The position numbers were made by a program, and so were the translations under genes. This document shows, one piece after another, positions 1 through 10,469 of a stretch of DNA of 64,000 bases. The stretch covers positions 68,417,879 to 68,481,878 of the forward strand of contig OY997595.1 of assembly GCA_963921825.1 (NCBI GenBank), given 5' to 3'. Numbering within the stretch: position 1 is the first letter of the stretch; each line of letters opens with the position of its first letter. Source of the stretch: Erodium maritimum (Eukaryota; Streptophyta; Magnoliopsida; Geraniales; Geraniaceae). The notes under the pieces were generated by a model. It did no database searches, was not told the DNA's origin, and saw only the letters and a program-made list of their open reading frames with translations.

Positions 1-372
1 CATGTCTTGAATACATGGAAACAGGTACTTAACAAGTTCAACAGGCGAAAGACGATGTACTTAAACGGCGAAAAAATCATCTTCTTGGGAAGTCTTGGTA
101 TAGGTTTCGGCGACCTTACTGCAACAGCTGAGAATAGTCCACCGGGAGTCGAAGAGAAGCCATTAGAACCTGCTGCGATCTTGATGAAGGTCGCTTCGAG
201 TTACTTTGGGAGCGTGCTGAATCGAATATGTTGCATGTGTTGCCTCCAAACTTGTTCTCATATAAACGACAGGTGTGCCATTACGATGACCCAACTCTGC
301 GCTGCACTGTCCTGTGTTGAGTGCTTCAATTGTTGTTTTGAGCTATGTGAGTTCTGTACATGCTTCGAGTGA
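1..372 (+). CDS. 3' end of a gene for a protein with a Cys-rich C-terminus (partial, unknown)
   Basis: The frame is open from the left edge of the window to a TGA at 370-372, so the gene probably begins outside. The first in-frame ATG inside the window is at 55. The last 45 or so residues are very rich in cysteine, with clusters such as CCMCC, ECFNCC and CEFC, and are preceded by a soluble stretch (EEKPLEPAAILMKVASSYFG). A CAG at about 143-145 could be a splice acceptor, so codons before it are less certain. A polyadenylation-like AATAAA lies about 130 bp downstream. I do not recognise the family. The Cys clusters could bind metal, be palmitoylated or anchor the protein at a membrane, but this is inference. 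Confidence 0.45.
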   Translation, partial: HVLNTWKQVLNKFNRRKTMYLNGEKIIFLGSLGIGFGDLTATAENSPPGVEEKPLEPAAILMKVASSYFGSVLNRICCMCCLQTCSHINDRCAITMTQLCAALSCVECFNCCFELCEFCTCFE

Positions 373-503
373 TTGTCAATGACTGTCCATGGAACATGAG
401 TGTAGGTTTCTGTGTACCTGTAATAGTTATTATTTATATGTGCTGTATGTAGTGTGTATTAATGTGTAATACCAAGGACAGCATGTACACTGTATAAAAT
501 TTT

Positions 504-509
504 AATAAA
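504..509 (+). promoter_or_regulatory. polyadenylation signal-like AATAAA
   Basis: An AATAAA hexamer in T-rich sequence lies about 130 bp after the stop codon of the Cys-rich gene, at a spacing suitable for its 3' end. Confidence 0.4.
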
Positions 510-549
510 AATGTGCAATGGAAAGTTATGAGCATTCACATTGCATTCT

Positions 550-750
550 TCTACCCTTGCGGTCTGTTGTGGTACTATTCACTAGACCGACTTGAGGGTC
601 TTTTCACCTCAAGGAGTCGGGGTTGACTTTCTATTGTGTTGGTTTTCATTGTTTTATTATTGTTGAGCTATGTTTGGGACGTTTGTGGTTCCCATCCCGG
701 GATTGACACTATTCTTATTTATTGTATTTGTTTCTTCTCGATAAAAAAAA
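550..750 (+). mobile_element. 5'-truncated L1 3' end
   Basis: This segment resembles the 3' end of the L1 at 33418-37166. Shared blocks are a GGTACTRTTCACTAG box, a TTGYGGTT...CCCRGGA block and a terminal TTTCTTCTCGATAAAAAAAA-type tail (CTCTGATAAAAAAAA in the larger copy). It ends in eight A. The left boundary is approximate and I found no convincing target duplication. The short open frame here (from about 636) is explained by the LINE tail and is not annotated as a gene. The stretch 751-1006 holds nothing I can identify. Confidence 0.5.
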
Positions 751-1006
751 CTTGGTGCTTGACGATGCTCCACTTATTTTTTATCTACATTGCCTTAATA
801 TCCCCTAGGAAAGGTTATGTAACAATTCATTTTATTCAAGGTTGGTCGTACGAGTGTCGAGCTGTGGTAGTTGGGCATAGGAGGCAACGTAGCGCAAAGG
901 AACAACAACGACGTTGGCATATCATATCTAAAACTCATAAACTGAACTTAGAGGACTAAGTTTTATACAAATACGTTGAGATAATCTCATAAACATTTAG
1001 TTTATT

Positions 1007-1298
1007 TGTTGTGGTCTGATAGAATAAGTGGGCGGCGGATCCCAGAAACTAGGGTTGGGAAATGTGCTTGACAAGAGGTAGAGAGAGAGAAAGTGAGAAA
1101 TTAGAGAGAGGTAGAGAGGGAAGGAGGAGGAAGAAGACAAATTGTAAATTGACATGTATATCTCTGCCTTGATTCAATTCAGATATTTAAAGACAAGTAA
1201 TCTAAGGGCCTGGGCTAGGCCACAACTAAAGCCCAACATAACTTGAAAATTAACCAAACACAGCCCATAAGAGCTTGATCCCAAAACGTTATGCAACA
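1007..1298 (-). repeat. 3' LTR of the gypsy element
   Basis: Near-identical to 5892-6181. It starts TGTTGTGGTC and ends ATGCAACA on the plus strand and contains a GA-rich run. It lies next to the polypurine tract, which makes it the 3' LTR of the minus-strand element. Confidence 0.9.
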
Positions 1299-1312
1299 AT
1301 ACCCCTCCCTTA
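1299..1312 (-). other. polypurine tract of the gypsy element
   Basis: Read on the minus strand this is TAAGGGAGGGGTAT, directly before the 3' LTR, which is where plus-strand DNA synthesis would be primed. Confidence 0.7.
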
Positions 1313-1327
1313 AAACTCTTCATGTCC

Positions 1328-4300
1328 TCATGAAGTAAAATCAAACTCTGGAAAACGATGTTGTAACTCAAACAGGTATTCCCAAGAAGTGTGGTCCTCA
1401 TCGGAATCAGACCAGTGGATCAGTACTTGAGTGGCAACCCTTTTGTTCCGTTGGACAATACGGCGGTCCAAGACCTTGAGCGGGGCGCGAGCAATGAGAC
1501 CATCTGGTGTGGTGAAAGGCAGAGGAACTTGTGACACAATCGGACCAAAATGGGGCTTCAACTGAGACACATGGAAAGTAGGATGCACTCTAGCAGATGC
1601 TGGAAGATCAATGGTGTAAGCCACAGAGCCAACCTTCTTCAAAATTTTGAACGGACCGAAGAATTTTGGACTCAGCTTCTGTGAGGAACGCCGAGCGACA
1701 GAACTCTGGCGGTAAGGCTGGAGTTTGACATAAGCCCAATCACCAACCTGAAAAACACGGTCCGATCGTTTACGATCCGCTTGAGACTTCATGCGAGACT
1801 TGGAGCGCAAAAGATGGAACTTAAGGACCCGGGAAGCCTCCTCTCTGGCAGTAAGGCTTCTATCGACCAATTCCAGTTCAGTAGACCCAGTGATGTAAGG
1901 AATATGCACCGGAGGATCCTGGCCATAGAGGGCATTGTAGGGTGTCGTCTGAATGGCCGAGTGGAAGGTGGTGTTATACCAAAATTCGGCCAACGGAAGC
2001 CATTTCGACCATTGCTTCGGGTTGTCTGAGCACATGCACCTCAAATACGTTTCCAATCCCTTATTCACGATCTCCGTTTGGCCGTCCGTTTGAGGATGGT
2101 AGGCTGAGGACAATTTCTGGGAGATATGTTGTAAGCGACAAAGTTCGCGCCAGAAACCCGAGAGAAGCGATCACTAACAATGGAAACCGGCATGCCATGT
2201 AGACGGAAAACCATATCAAGGAAAGCTTGGGCTACAGAAAGAGCCGTAAAGGGATGCTTCAAAGGAATGAAGTGAGCAGATTTTGTAAGTCGATCAACCA
2301 CGACAAGGATGACCTCAAATCCATTTGATTTTGGCAGGCCTTCGACAAAATCCATGGAGATATCCTGCCACGCTTTCGATGGAATGCTTAAAGGTTGAAG
2401 CAAACCCGGGGAAGCAGCCAAATCCGGCTTATGGGATTGACAAATGGTGCACTCAGCCACAAAGGAAGCTACATCCCTGCGAAGACGTTTCCAGAAAAAA
2501 TGTGAAGAAATGCGCTTGTAAGTTGCCAAAACCCCAGAGTGTCCCCCGATCGCTCCTCCATGAAAATAAGCAATGATTTCTTGCCTCAAAGTTATGTCTC
2601 TGCCCACAACCAGTTTACCCTTGCAAAGAAGCTTATTATTCACCCATGAATATGGACCCTCATCAGTAGAGTTGGTCTGTAGAGAAGCAATAAGGAGTTG
2701 GAGGTGCTCATCCTCCAGCCATGATCTGTGCACGCGTTCCATCAGAGGTGAGGAAATTGTAGAAAGTGCTGCCAAAGATGCAATATATGTACTGACCCAG
2801 CTCTGGTCATCATCTCCACTCTGACGCGAGAGGGCATCAGCCACTGTATTCGTCGACCCTCTACGAAATTGAATTTCAAAATCGTAACCCATCATCTTAA
2901 TTACCCATTGGAGTTGCGCTGGTGTCGTTGTCCTTTGATCAAGCAAAAACCTGAGACTTTGGTGATCGGTCTTAATAATAAAGTGCCGACCCATGAGGTA
3001 AGAAGACCAATGTTTTGTAGCTAGTAACACTGCCAGCATCTCACGCTCATAAACTGATAAGGAGCGTTGCCTAATTCCCAATGCCTTGCTGAAAAAAGCA
3101 ATTGGCTTCCCCAACTGAGTAAGGACAGCCCCAATACCGGAGTTAGATGCATCGGATTCAAGAACGAAGGTAACTTGGAAATCCGGCAAAGCTAAAACTG
3201 GTGCAGACGTAACCGCAGTCTTAAGTGCTTGGAATGCTTCTGCTGCAAGAGTCGACCATACAAAAGCATCCTTTTTTAGCAGGTCTGTCAAGGGTCGAGC
3301 TATCGCTCCATAGTTGTGGATGAAACGCCTATAGTACCCCGTGAGGCCGAGAAACCCACGGAGTCGTTTGAGAGTAGTGGGTATAGGCCAATTGAGGACT
3401 GCCTCAATCTTCCTCTTATCCATTGCAACTCCTTGTGCTGAAATAACGTGACCTAGATATTCAATTTCGCCAACAGCGAAAATGCATTTTGATCTCCTAA
3501 GGTAGAGTTGCTCAGCCTGCAAGATTTCCAGAACCAGACGCAAATGCATAACATGATCAGCTATGGTTGAAGAGTAAATCAAAACATCATCAAAGAACAC
3601 CAGAACGCAAATTCGAAGCAGGGGTCTGAAAATATCATTCATCAGTGATTGGAACGTCGACGGTGCGTTTGTAAGACCAAACGACATTACTAAAAACTCG
3701 TAATGTCCCGAGTGTGTGCAAAAAGCAGTTTTATGCACGTCGTCTGTCTTCATGAGGATTTGATGATATCCCGCACGAAGATCAAGCTTCGTAAAAACTG
3801 TGGCACCATGAAGCTTGCTAGCAATTCCTCCACAAGGGGAATGGGGAATTTTGCCTTAACAGTCATGGAATTAAGCCTTCTGTAATCGACACATAACCTC
3901 CACGAAGAGTCCTTCTTGCGAACCAAAATAACGGGAAAAGCGAACTCGCTAGTACTTGGACGGATGATTCCAGAGTCGAGCATTTCTGTGATAAGGCGTT
4001 CCAATTCCGTTTTTTGGACAGAAGGATAACGATATGGGCGAATTTTAACCGCATGAACATCAGGAAGCAACTGAATAGCATGGTCGTGAGTCCGAGAAGG
4101 TGGTAACCCAGTAGGAGTCGCGAACAGAGCATGAAATTCTGATAATAATTCTGCAACGGCCTTAGGTATAGAGATGGTCTGATCTTGCGAAGAGGGTAAT
4201 ATACTATTAATGCGAGAAGAAGAGAACAAGGATACTGGAACATGAGCAACAAACAATTTGTGGCAGAGTTTACGTGACGCCCAAGTAATATCTCCAAGAG

Positions 4301-4820
4301 GCATACCCAACAAAAATACCTTTGTACCTCGCAATGTAAATTCCATGGATAGATTAGCAAAGTCCCAGAGGATTGGACCCAGAGTAATAAGCCACTGCAC
4401 TCCTAATATAACATCACAACCTTTCACGGGGAGTAAAATGAAATCACCAACAAAAGGAAATTGTTGCATTTCCCATTGCAAGTTCTCACAGCGAGCTCCA
4501 GTAATCAAGGTATCACCATTTGCTACAGCCACTCGAATGTTTTCAGTTGAAGTAGTGATACAATTCAATTGCTGTGCAACAGAGGAGCTGAGAAAATTAT
4601 GGGTACTTCCAGAATCAACTAGAATCGTAACTGGTGTCGCATTAATTGAACCCTGTATCCTCATAGTATTGAAACCAGCCAGTCCACAAAGAGCATGAAG
4701 CGAAATTACAAGATCCAACGTCCCCTGAGAAGGAGCATCATCCTCATATGGATCCAAAGATGTCACACAATCGACAAAAACCTCTCCATCAGCTTGATTT
4801 ATAGCATCCCCTTCGACCAA
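1328..4820 (-). pseudogene. broken pol: protease, RT, RNase H, integrase, chromodomain-like end
   Basis: Reading right to left, an aspartic protease motif (LVDSGSTHNF) lies near 4610. It is followed by the RT N-terminal part (LCVDYRRLNS) at about 3900, a frame change at about 3750-3820, and the RT core with FFDD in place of YxDD at about 3590. RNase H (SDAS...) follows, then the integrase zinc region and DFVEGLP motif. Another frame disruption near 2100-2150 breaks the second catalytic segment (SDR). The last frame has the conserved HPQTDGQTE motif and ends in a chromodomain-like IHWSDSDEDHTSWE segment. At least two frameshifts inactivate it. Confidence 0.88.
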
Positions 4821-4877
4821 AAGCTGAAACAGTTGGGATTTCGTACAACGATGTTCGCGAGAGAACTTGTCACCGCA

Positions 4878-5863
4878 TCAGACACACAATCCTTTACGGT
4901 ATCGTTCATCACGAAGTTGCCTTTGAGCCGCCGTTGGAGGTGTGGAAGAACGGCCTGGAGTGACCATGGGTTTCTGATGTTGTGTGGCTGGAGGCTTAGG
5001 CAGTGGAGCTGAATAGGACGGACGAGGCGTAGGAGGCGTGAAGGATCGACTCTGAAAAGAAGATTGGAAGGAAGAACGAGGAAAGGTCTGGCCTTTTCGG
5101 TCCAATCTCTTTTCCATGATAAGAGCCTGTGTCAAATCCTTCGGAAAATGCAGGCGCACCGCGTCCTCAATGTCAGGACGAAGGTGGCTAAGAAACATCG
5201 CCAAGGTGTCTTTTTCCGAAAGCTCGAGTTGGGTAACAATGGCCTGAAACGACTGGAAATAACTTTCGACAGAACCATCTTGGCGTAAGTGAGCTAGCTC
5301 GGACATATAGTCCGTAAAATCCCCATCTGTAAACCTGCGACGCAACGATTCCAGATAATCAGGCCAAGGAGGCTCAAGAACACCACGCGCATGAAGTTGC
5401 TTTGTGTAATATAGGTGGTGACGGAGAGCAGCGTCCTCGAAACCCAACATAGCCTCTCTGACCATGTCGGTCTCAGCGATATTCTCCGAGAGACAGTGCT
5501 GAAGGAACTTTAACTCCCAACCATGGAAGTCGGAACCGTCAAAACGAGGAGGAGTTCTCGCTCGTGACTCTCGCCGGACCGGGGCATCCTGGGTCTGGTT
5601 TGGCGGAGGTCCCAAAATGGAACCTTGTGGCGGGGGGGACTGTGGTAAGACACCTGAGACAGAGGCCGGCGACGGTGGAACCAGGGTGTACGACCGGTGA
5701 GGAGTGTTGTCCGGAAATTTTCTGCCAGAGCGTGTAAAAGTTTGGACATGTTGAGCACACTCGCCTGCACCTCTGCCATGGAGTCCTTGAGAATAGCAAC
5801 ATCGGCTTTGGTGGTAGCAATTTCATCTTGCAAATGGAGATTTGGGTTGGAAGAAGAAGCCAT
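4878..5863 (-). pseudogene. gag of the gypsy element (frameshifted, stop in zinc knuckle)
   Basis: The likely start codon is at 5863, a few bases after the primer binding site (MASSSNPN). The frame is lost near a G7/C7 homopolymer at about 5632-5638 and continues in another frame with a typical gag retrotransposon domain (FDGSDFHGWELKF, LRRRFTDG, FLSHLRPDI). The zinc knuckle near 4875 reads C-V-stop-C...H...C, so an in-frame TGA falls between the first two cysteines. The product cannot be made intact. Confidence 0.8.
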
Positions 5864-5877
5864 CGGGCCTGGAAAGA

Positions 5878-5890
5878 GAATCTGATACCA
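5878..5890 (-). other. primer binding site, initiator tRNA-Met type
   Basis: On the minus strand the sequence one base after the 5' LTR reads TGGTATCAGATTC. Its first ten bases match the usual plant initiator tRNA-Met complement TGGTATCAGA. Confidence 0.75.
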
Positions 5891-5891
5891 G

Positions 5892-6181
5892 TGTTGTGGT
5901 CTGATAGAATAAGTGGGCGGCGGATCCCAAAAACTAGGGTTGGGAAATGTGCTTGACAAGAGGTAGAGAGAGAGAGTTAGAAATTAGAGAGAGGTAGAGA
6001 GGGAAGGAGGAGGAAGAAGACAAATTGTAAATTGGCATGTATATCTCTGCCTTGATTCAATTCAGATATTTAAAGACAAGTAATCTAAGGGCCTAGGCCA
6101 GGCCACAACTAAAGCCCAACATAACTTGAAAATTAACCAAACACAGCCCATAAGAGCTTGATCCCAAAACGTTATGCAACA
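5892..6181 (-). repeat. 5' LTR of the gypsy element
   Basis: Near-identical to 1007-1298, with TG...CA ends. It lies beside the primer binding site, so it is the 5' LTR. The following 6182-6410 is AT-rich and holds nothing I recognise. Confidence 0.9.
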
Positions 6182-6419
6182 TTATCATCTTTCTTGTTCG
6201 GTTATATTGATTTTCAAATTTACTCACACAAATACGTTAAAATTTTAATTTCTCATCTTGCTTATTTTAAAAATAAACAACCAAACTACCTTGCAGTGAT
6301 AAATCTTAGCTTGGTTTTCTATTCTATTATAAAACATCCGTCAAGAAATTAACGTGTAATAATAATGTTTTTTCCAGCAACAAATAAAGTGAGTAGACCA
6401 TATTAGCATAATTCGAGTT

Positions 6420-6867
6420 GTGTTAAATATCGAAACTTACTATTAAATATTGGTCACGAACACTACACTACTCACGTTTTCAAAGCGAACACTACACTAA
6501 CTTAAGTATTGGTCACGCGATTTTGTTAGTAAAAATGGACGGAATTTTCCATTCCGCTAGTCACATGACCTCAAGTGTCATATAATGGATGGTAAAATGA
6601 CGTTTTTTTGCCCTTAAGTATTTGACCTCTATACATTTTATAAGGAACAATAACGAGAGTACAATTGTAACGTTCCTTATAAAGTGTGTAGAGGTCATAT
6701 AATTAAGGGGAAATGTCATTTTACCATCCATTATATGACACTTGAGGTCATATGACTGACGGAATGGAAAATTCCGTCCATTTTTACTAACAAAATCGCG
6801 TGACCAATACTTAAGGTAGTGTAGTGTCCGTGACCAATACTTAAGAGTAATTATCGATATTTAACCC
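6420..6867. mobile_element. MITE, long inverted repeat, 9-bp TSD (Mutator-like)
   Basis: Both halves are inverted copies of each other over most of the 448 bp, with a small central spacer near 6640. Ends are GTGTTAAATATCG and CGATATTTAACCC, matching as inverted repeats at 12 of 13 bases. It is flanked by perfect 9-bp direct repeats ATTCGAGTT (6411-6419 and 6868-6876). No coding capacity. The transcript would fold into a long hairpin. Confidence 0.85.
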
Positions 6868-7279
6868 ATTCGAGTTCCCTAATTCGCAGGGCTATTTTTG
6901 TCATTTACCCTAAACAAGATCTAAAACATGTATATCTGTTTGGTACAGAACACAGTGACTTTCTCAGTTCTCAATCATTTACAGAGCCCTAGAAAATTCT
7001 TTCTCCTCCAATTTGCTCGCCCTTTCATCCCCGTGAAGCTTACGGTGCGGCGGGATCTTAGTGCTTCTTCCCGGAAGATCTAACCTTGAATTTCTTCTTT
7101 CGGCGACGAACGCATAGTGAATTTTGGAAAGTTGTTGAAGAATTTTGGGGGCTAACTTTTTTTGCTTGGTGAATTTGGGGGGTTTTTGAGAAACCTGAGC
7201 TGCCAATGATATTGTTCGTTTGGTTTCTGGAGAAAAACTTAGGTGCTTTTTGCTATACCTAAGAAGTTTGAGCTCATCA

Positions 7280-9546
7280 ATGTCTTGGGCGGGCCCAGAA
7301 GATATCTTCCTTTCAACCTCTCTTGCAAGCTATCTCGACAGTAAGCTCGTTCTTTAACTCCTATTGATTCATATGTAGGAATCGATTTGAACATATGAAT
7401 CTATGCTGTGACATTGATCCTGGAAGTTTGTAATGTGAAGCTTTGGTTTAGGGATTTGTGGATTTCAGTTGCTTGAAAATGTTGGGTTTTTACCAATTTT
7501 CAGTTCCTTGAATGATTATTACCTTTTCTAGTACTAGCATATGTTAGTTTTTGATTTGTGCTATATGTCTAATTGATTGAAGTATTCATTTTTTTCCCAT
7601 TGGTTAATTGAAATAGTGTGGCTTGTTCTAAATCTGTAGCCGTATTTGTTAGTTACTTAGTTTCAATTAGTGCTATATGTCTAATTGATTACAGTATTAA
7701 TCTTTTTCCCATTGGTTGATTGAAATAGTGTGGTTTGTCCTAATCCTTTAGCACTATATGATATGCCCATCTTAAACAAGGTGATCCCTTAGCTTATTGA
7801 GCTTAGTATATACTTTGGACATGCCTGCCAAGTGAAGAGTGATGTTTTCAGTATTAATTAGGGGAAAAGGAAAAAAGCGGCACTCATGTGTTGGCAACTT
7901 GTGACCCTGAACAAAAAAAAAAAATCTTGCTGCTTTTACCCCTGAATTTTTTTTTTGCACCATTTCTCATGGTGTTAAAAACCTAGGAAAAGAATTATTT
8001 ATCTCCGCCATGTTAACTATTTTAGAGCATATCAACTTTCATTTATGAGGTTTTATATTAGTTCAGTGTCTCAAGTTGTCAAAAGTCATACATGATACAT
8101 GAGGGGCATTTTTCGTTTTTTCCCCTATTAATTATCCACAATGCTGTTCACCATGTACTGGAATATATGTTATACTTGGCACATCTTCACTGAGGTTGCT
8201 TAATATTGTTTGTCTTGTTTCTTCAAATACAAACAATTTTTTGTACGTTCTTATGAGGGGGGACATGGGGTGATGATATATTTTTTTTTGCAGCTTTGTT
8301 TTCTTATCTAGAATATCATTTGTAAGTGAATGTTAATAAAACTAAAACCATATCTTTTTAAAATCTTCAACCGTCTTTCATGATACAGAGAAACTTCTTA
8401 TACTGCTTCGAGATGGTCGGAAGCTATTGGGGATGCTCCGTTCTTTTGACCAATTCGGTACAAATTTTCTTCTTCTCATCTATTACAGTTTTACTAGCTT
8501 GTAATTTAGTAAATTAATTGTTGGTATTTCTTGTATGCAGCCAATGCTGTTCTTGAGGGTGCATGTGAGAGAGTCATTGTTGGTGAACTTTATTGTGACA
8601 TTCCCTTAGGCCTGTATGTGATTCGTGGGGAGAATGTTGTTTTAATTGGGGAGCTGGTATGCTAATTTCCTTATTTATTTATTTATTTTAGCTGCATATA
8701 TGTATTCTTAGTGTCTTACGACTTTCAATTGATATATATGTTAGGACTTGGAGAGGGACGACCTTCCTTCACATATGACTCGTGTTTCAGCAGCAGAAAT
8801 TAAAAGGGTTAGTAAAAAAATTCATTTTGCTTTACCAAAACTATGAAATTTTTAATTTCTGAAATCTATAAACAGTAGTCTAAGATATCATATTCCAAAA
8901 TCCATCCACACTGCTTTTTTACATAGCTTTTTGGTATTTACCCATTGGAGTAGTTAATATTTTCTTGGGTCAATTGCATATGGTTTTTGCGTATTAGATG
9001 TCTTTTGTGCATAAATGTGACCGACTTTAGAACTTTATTTACAGTTACATAAACTTAAAAAAAAAATTGCCATAGCTCTTTGTCGCCAAAAAATGATGAA
9101 AATGTCCATGACCTTAATCTCAGAAAACACCATTTTATCGTCTTTTTAATACTTCTATATTTAAAGGAGTCCTTTTACCTCTAATTAATATTTTTAGTGA
9201 AGTCTATTTTGAGATTATGATCAAGGGTGATTTTGTCATTTTTTGGCAAAAAGGAGTTGTGTGCAATTTTTTAGAAGTCTAGGTAGCTGTAAATAATGTT
9301 TTAAAATTAGTAGTAGTTATGTGCAAAAGACGTATAGTATGCAATATCTATATGCAATTAACTCTTAATACTATATGCAATTTAGCGCTTAATACTTTCT
9401 TTTGTTATCGAATATCATTGCTCTCTCCCTAGTATTTGTTAACCGATGCAGCATTTATGTAATTGCAGGCACAGAAAGCAGAAAGAGAGGCTACAGACCT
9501 TAAAGGTACTATGAGGCAGAGAATGGAATTTCTCGATCTGGATTAA
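7280..9546 (+). CDS. LSM1: U6 snRNA-associated Sm-like protein LSM1
   Basis: Five exons: 7280-7340, 8389-8457, 8541-8656, 8745-8807 and 9469-9546, joined in frame to 128 residues, the usual length for plant LSM1. All introns are GT-AG. The protein starts MSWAGPEDIF and contains the Sm1 fold region (LLLRDGRKLLGMLRSFDQF-like, about residues 22-44) and the Sm2 motif (VIRGENVVLIGE, about 69-80), then the C-terminal RRMEFLDLD-like tail (here RQRMEFLDLD). LSM1 is the defining subunit of the cytoplasmic LSM1-7 ring, which binds the 3' end of deadenylated mRNA and promotes decapping in P-bodies (family knowledge). Introns 1 and 4 each hold a MITE. The 3' untranslated region probably occupies the following 200 bp. 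Confidence 0.95.
7558..7785. repeat. tandem duplication of about 112 bp in LSM1 intron 1
   Basis: Two diverged copies start at about 7558 and 7670. Both contain GTGCTATATGTCTAATTGAT and CCCATTGGTTRATTGAAATA blocks. It is intronic and has no coding role. Confidence 0.65.
7861..8125. mobile_element. MITE in LSM1 intron 1, 9-bp TSD
   Basis: A 265-bp element with inverted ends GGGGAAAAGGAAAAAAGC and, on the other strand, GGGGAAAAAACGAAAAATGC, both followed by CTCATGT. Perfect 9-bp direct repeats TATTAATTA flank it (7852-7860 and 8126-8134). Confidence 0.8.
8967..9364. mobile_element. MITE in LSM1 intron 4
   Basis: About 398 bp with inverted ends GGGTCAATTGCATATGG and (reverse) GAGTTAATTGCATATAG, followed by inverted blocks around TTTTGTGCATAA. 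I could not find a clear 9-bp target duplication, so the exact ends are uncertain. The tips resemble the other GGG-AATTG elements in the window. Confidence 0.6.
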
Positions 9547-9764
9547 CTTATGCTCATCGCAAATATTAATGCGCATGGTGCTAGGAGCGAGACTGAATGT
9601 AGCGGAGTTAATGTCGTTTATTTGCTTGATTCATTTTGGCTTGCAAGAACAATTATTATTGAAACCATTGTCTTGCAGACAGATCATAATTTGTTTTCTA
9701 ATGACCAGAATGAGATGGGCTTGTTTTGTGAGATTGCAGAAATTCTCAGCAAAGTCGAACAATT

Positions 9765-10116
9765 AGTCTAATAGGGGACAATTGTTCATATAAGCCTAGG
9801 CGACTCGCCCAGCCACCCCAATAGTACGCATTCAACGCAGGACGAATAGCAATGTGTCACACGATAATTGGTTCAAGAGGGGCGTATTCACGGGGTATGA
9901 ATCCTGTCATAGAAGAGAGAATTGTCCCAACCCGACAACTATCAGTCTAATAGGGGACAATTGTTCATATAAGCCTAGGCGATTCGCCCAGCCATCCCAG
10001 TAGTACACATTCAACGCAGGACGAATAACAATGTGTCACGATAATTGGTTCAAGAGGGGTGTATTCACGGGGGTATGAATCCTCCGTCATAGAAGAGAGA
10101 ATTGTCCCAACCCGAC
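9765..10116. repeat. two tandem units of a repeat, period 179 bp
   Basis: Units 9765-9937 and 9944-10116 are about 93 percent alike by eye. Each begins AGTCTAATAGGGGACAATTG and ends AGAATTGTCCCAACCCGAC, so each unit carries short inverted ends (GGGACAATT / AATTGTCCC). I see no pol III A and B boxes and no open frame. It may be a small MITE that duplicated in tandem. The stretch 10117-10243 holds nothing I recognise. Confidence 0.7.
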
Positions 10117-10243
10117 ATAAAATCAGTTCTTTTTGGCCAAATTGCCCTTTTCCTTCCCCCTCCCTCTAATGTGCTGAATCGAACTTATCTACGAGCAGGG
10201 GTAGTCACCGAGCTGGTCAGAAAAATATGATAAAAAAAAAACT

Positions 10244-10317
10244 ATCGCTGCCCAGGATCGAACTGGGGACCTGCAGAGCGTGTAAAGCTGACGTGATAAC
10301 CACTACACCACAGCGAC
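10244..10317 (-). tRNA. tRNA-Val (UAC)-like, possible pseudogene
   Basis: Nearly identical to the tRNA at 10398-10469 but with two extra bases (CT) just 3' of the anticodon stem, giving 74 nt. The acceptor is GTCGCTG against CAGCGAT, so the last pair is G-T. The anticodon is TAC in the loop TTTACAC and the T arm CCCAG/CTGGG is intact. A run of T follows at its 3' side on the minus strand. The insertion may disturb the variable region. Confidence 0.65.
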
Positions 10318-10397
10318 AAGATGATTTGTAAATGCTAAATTTTTATATTTAATAAAGATACTATGGAAGCTTTATTACCAAACAATAAAACAAAGTT

Positions 10398-10469
10398 GTC
10401 GCTGCCCAGGATCGAACTGGGGACCTGCAGCGTGTAAAGCTGACGTGATAACCACTACACCACAGCGAC
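10398..10469 (-). tRNA. tRNA-Val (UAC)
   Basis: A 72-nt cloverleaf. The acceptor stem GTCGCTG/CAGCGAC pairs perfectly. The D arm is GTG...CAC, and the anticodon loop is TTTACAC (anticodon TAC, valine). The T arm CCCAG-TTCGATC-CTGGG is perfect. The outer pair of the anticodon stem is a T-C mismatch, a small oddity. It is transcribed from the minus strand, away from the GOST gene. Confidence 0.85.

Larger units (their letters stand above)
1007..6181 (-). mobile_element. Ty3/gypsy chromovirus-like LTR retrotransposon (degenerate)
   Basis: A complete 5.2-kb element lies on the minus strand. It has 292- and 290-bp LTRs ending TGTTG...CAACA, a primer binding site, gag, protease, reverse transcriptase, RNase H, integrase and a C-terminal chromodomain-like segment, then a polypurine tract. 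Flanks are TTATT (1002-1006) and TTATC (6182-6186), an imperfect 5-bp target duplication. Small size, short LTRs, an initiator-Met-type binding site and the chromodomain fit the Reina group of chromoviruses (family knowledge; the clade call is inference). The LTRs differ by about five substitutions plus a short indel, roughly 2 percent, so the insertion is fairly recent. Frameshifts and a stop codon make this copy non-coding. Confidence 0.9.

Noticed and set aside
9550..9771. 73-residue frame after LSM1
   Set aside because: It lies in the probable LSM1 3' untranslated region and overlaps a second short frame; no family resemblance.
9765..10116. tRNA-derived SINE
   Set aside because: No convincing A and B box pair and no A-rich tail; the nearby true tRNA genes are separate.
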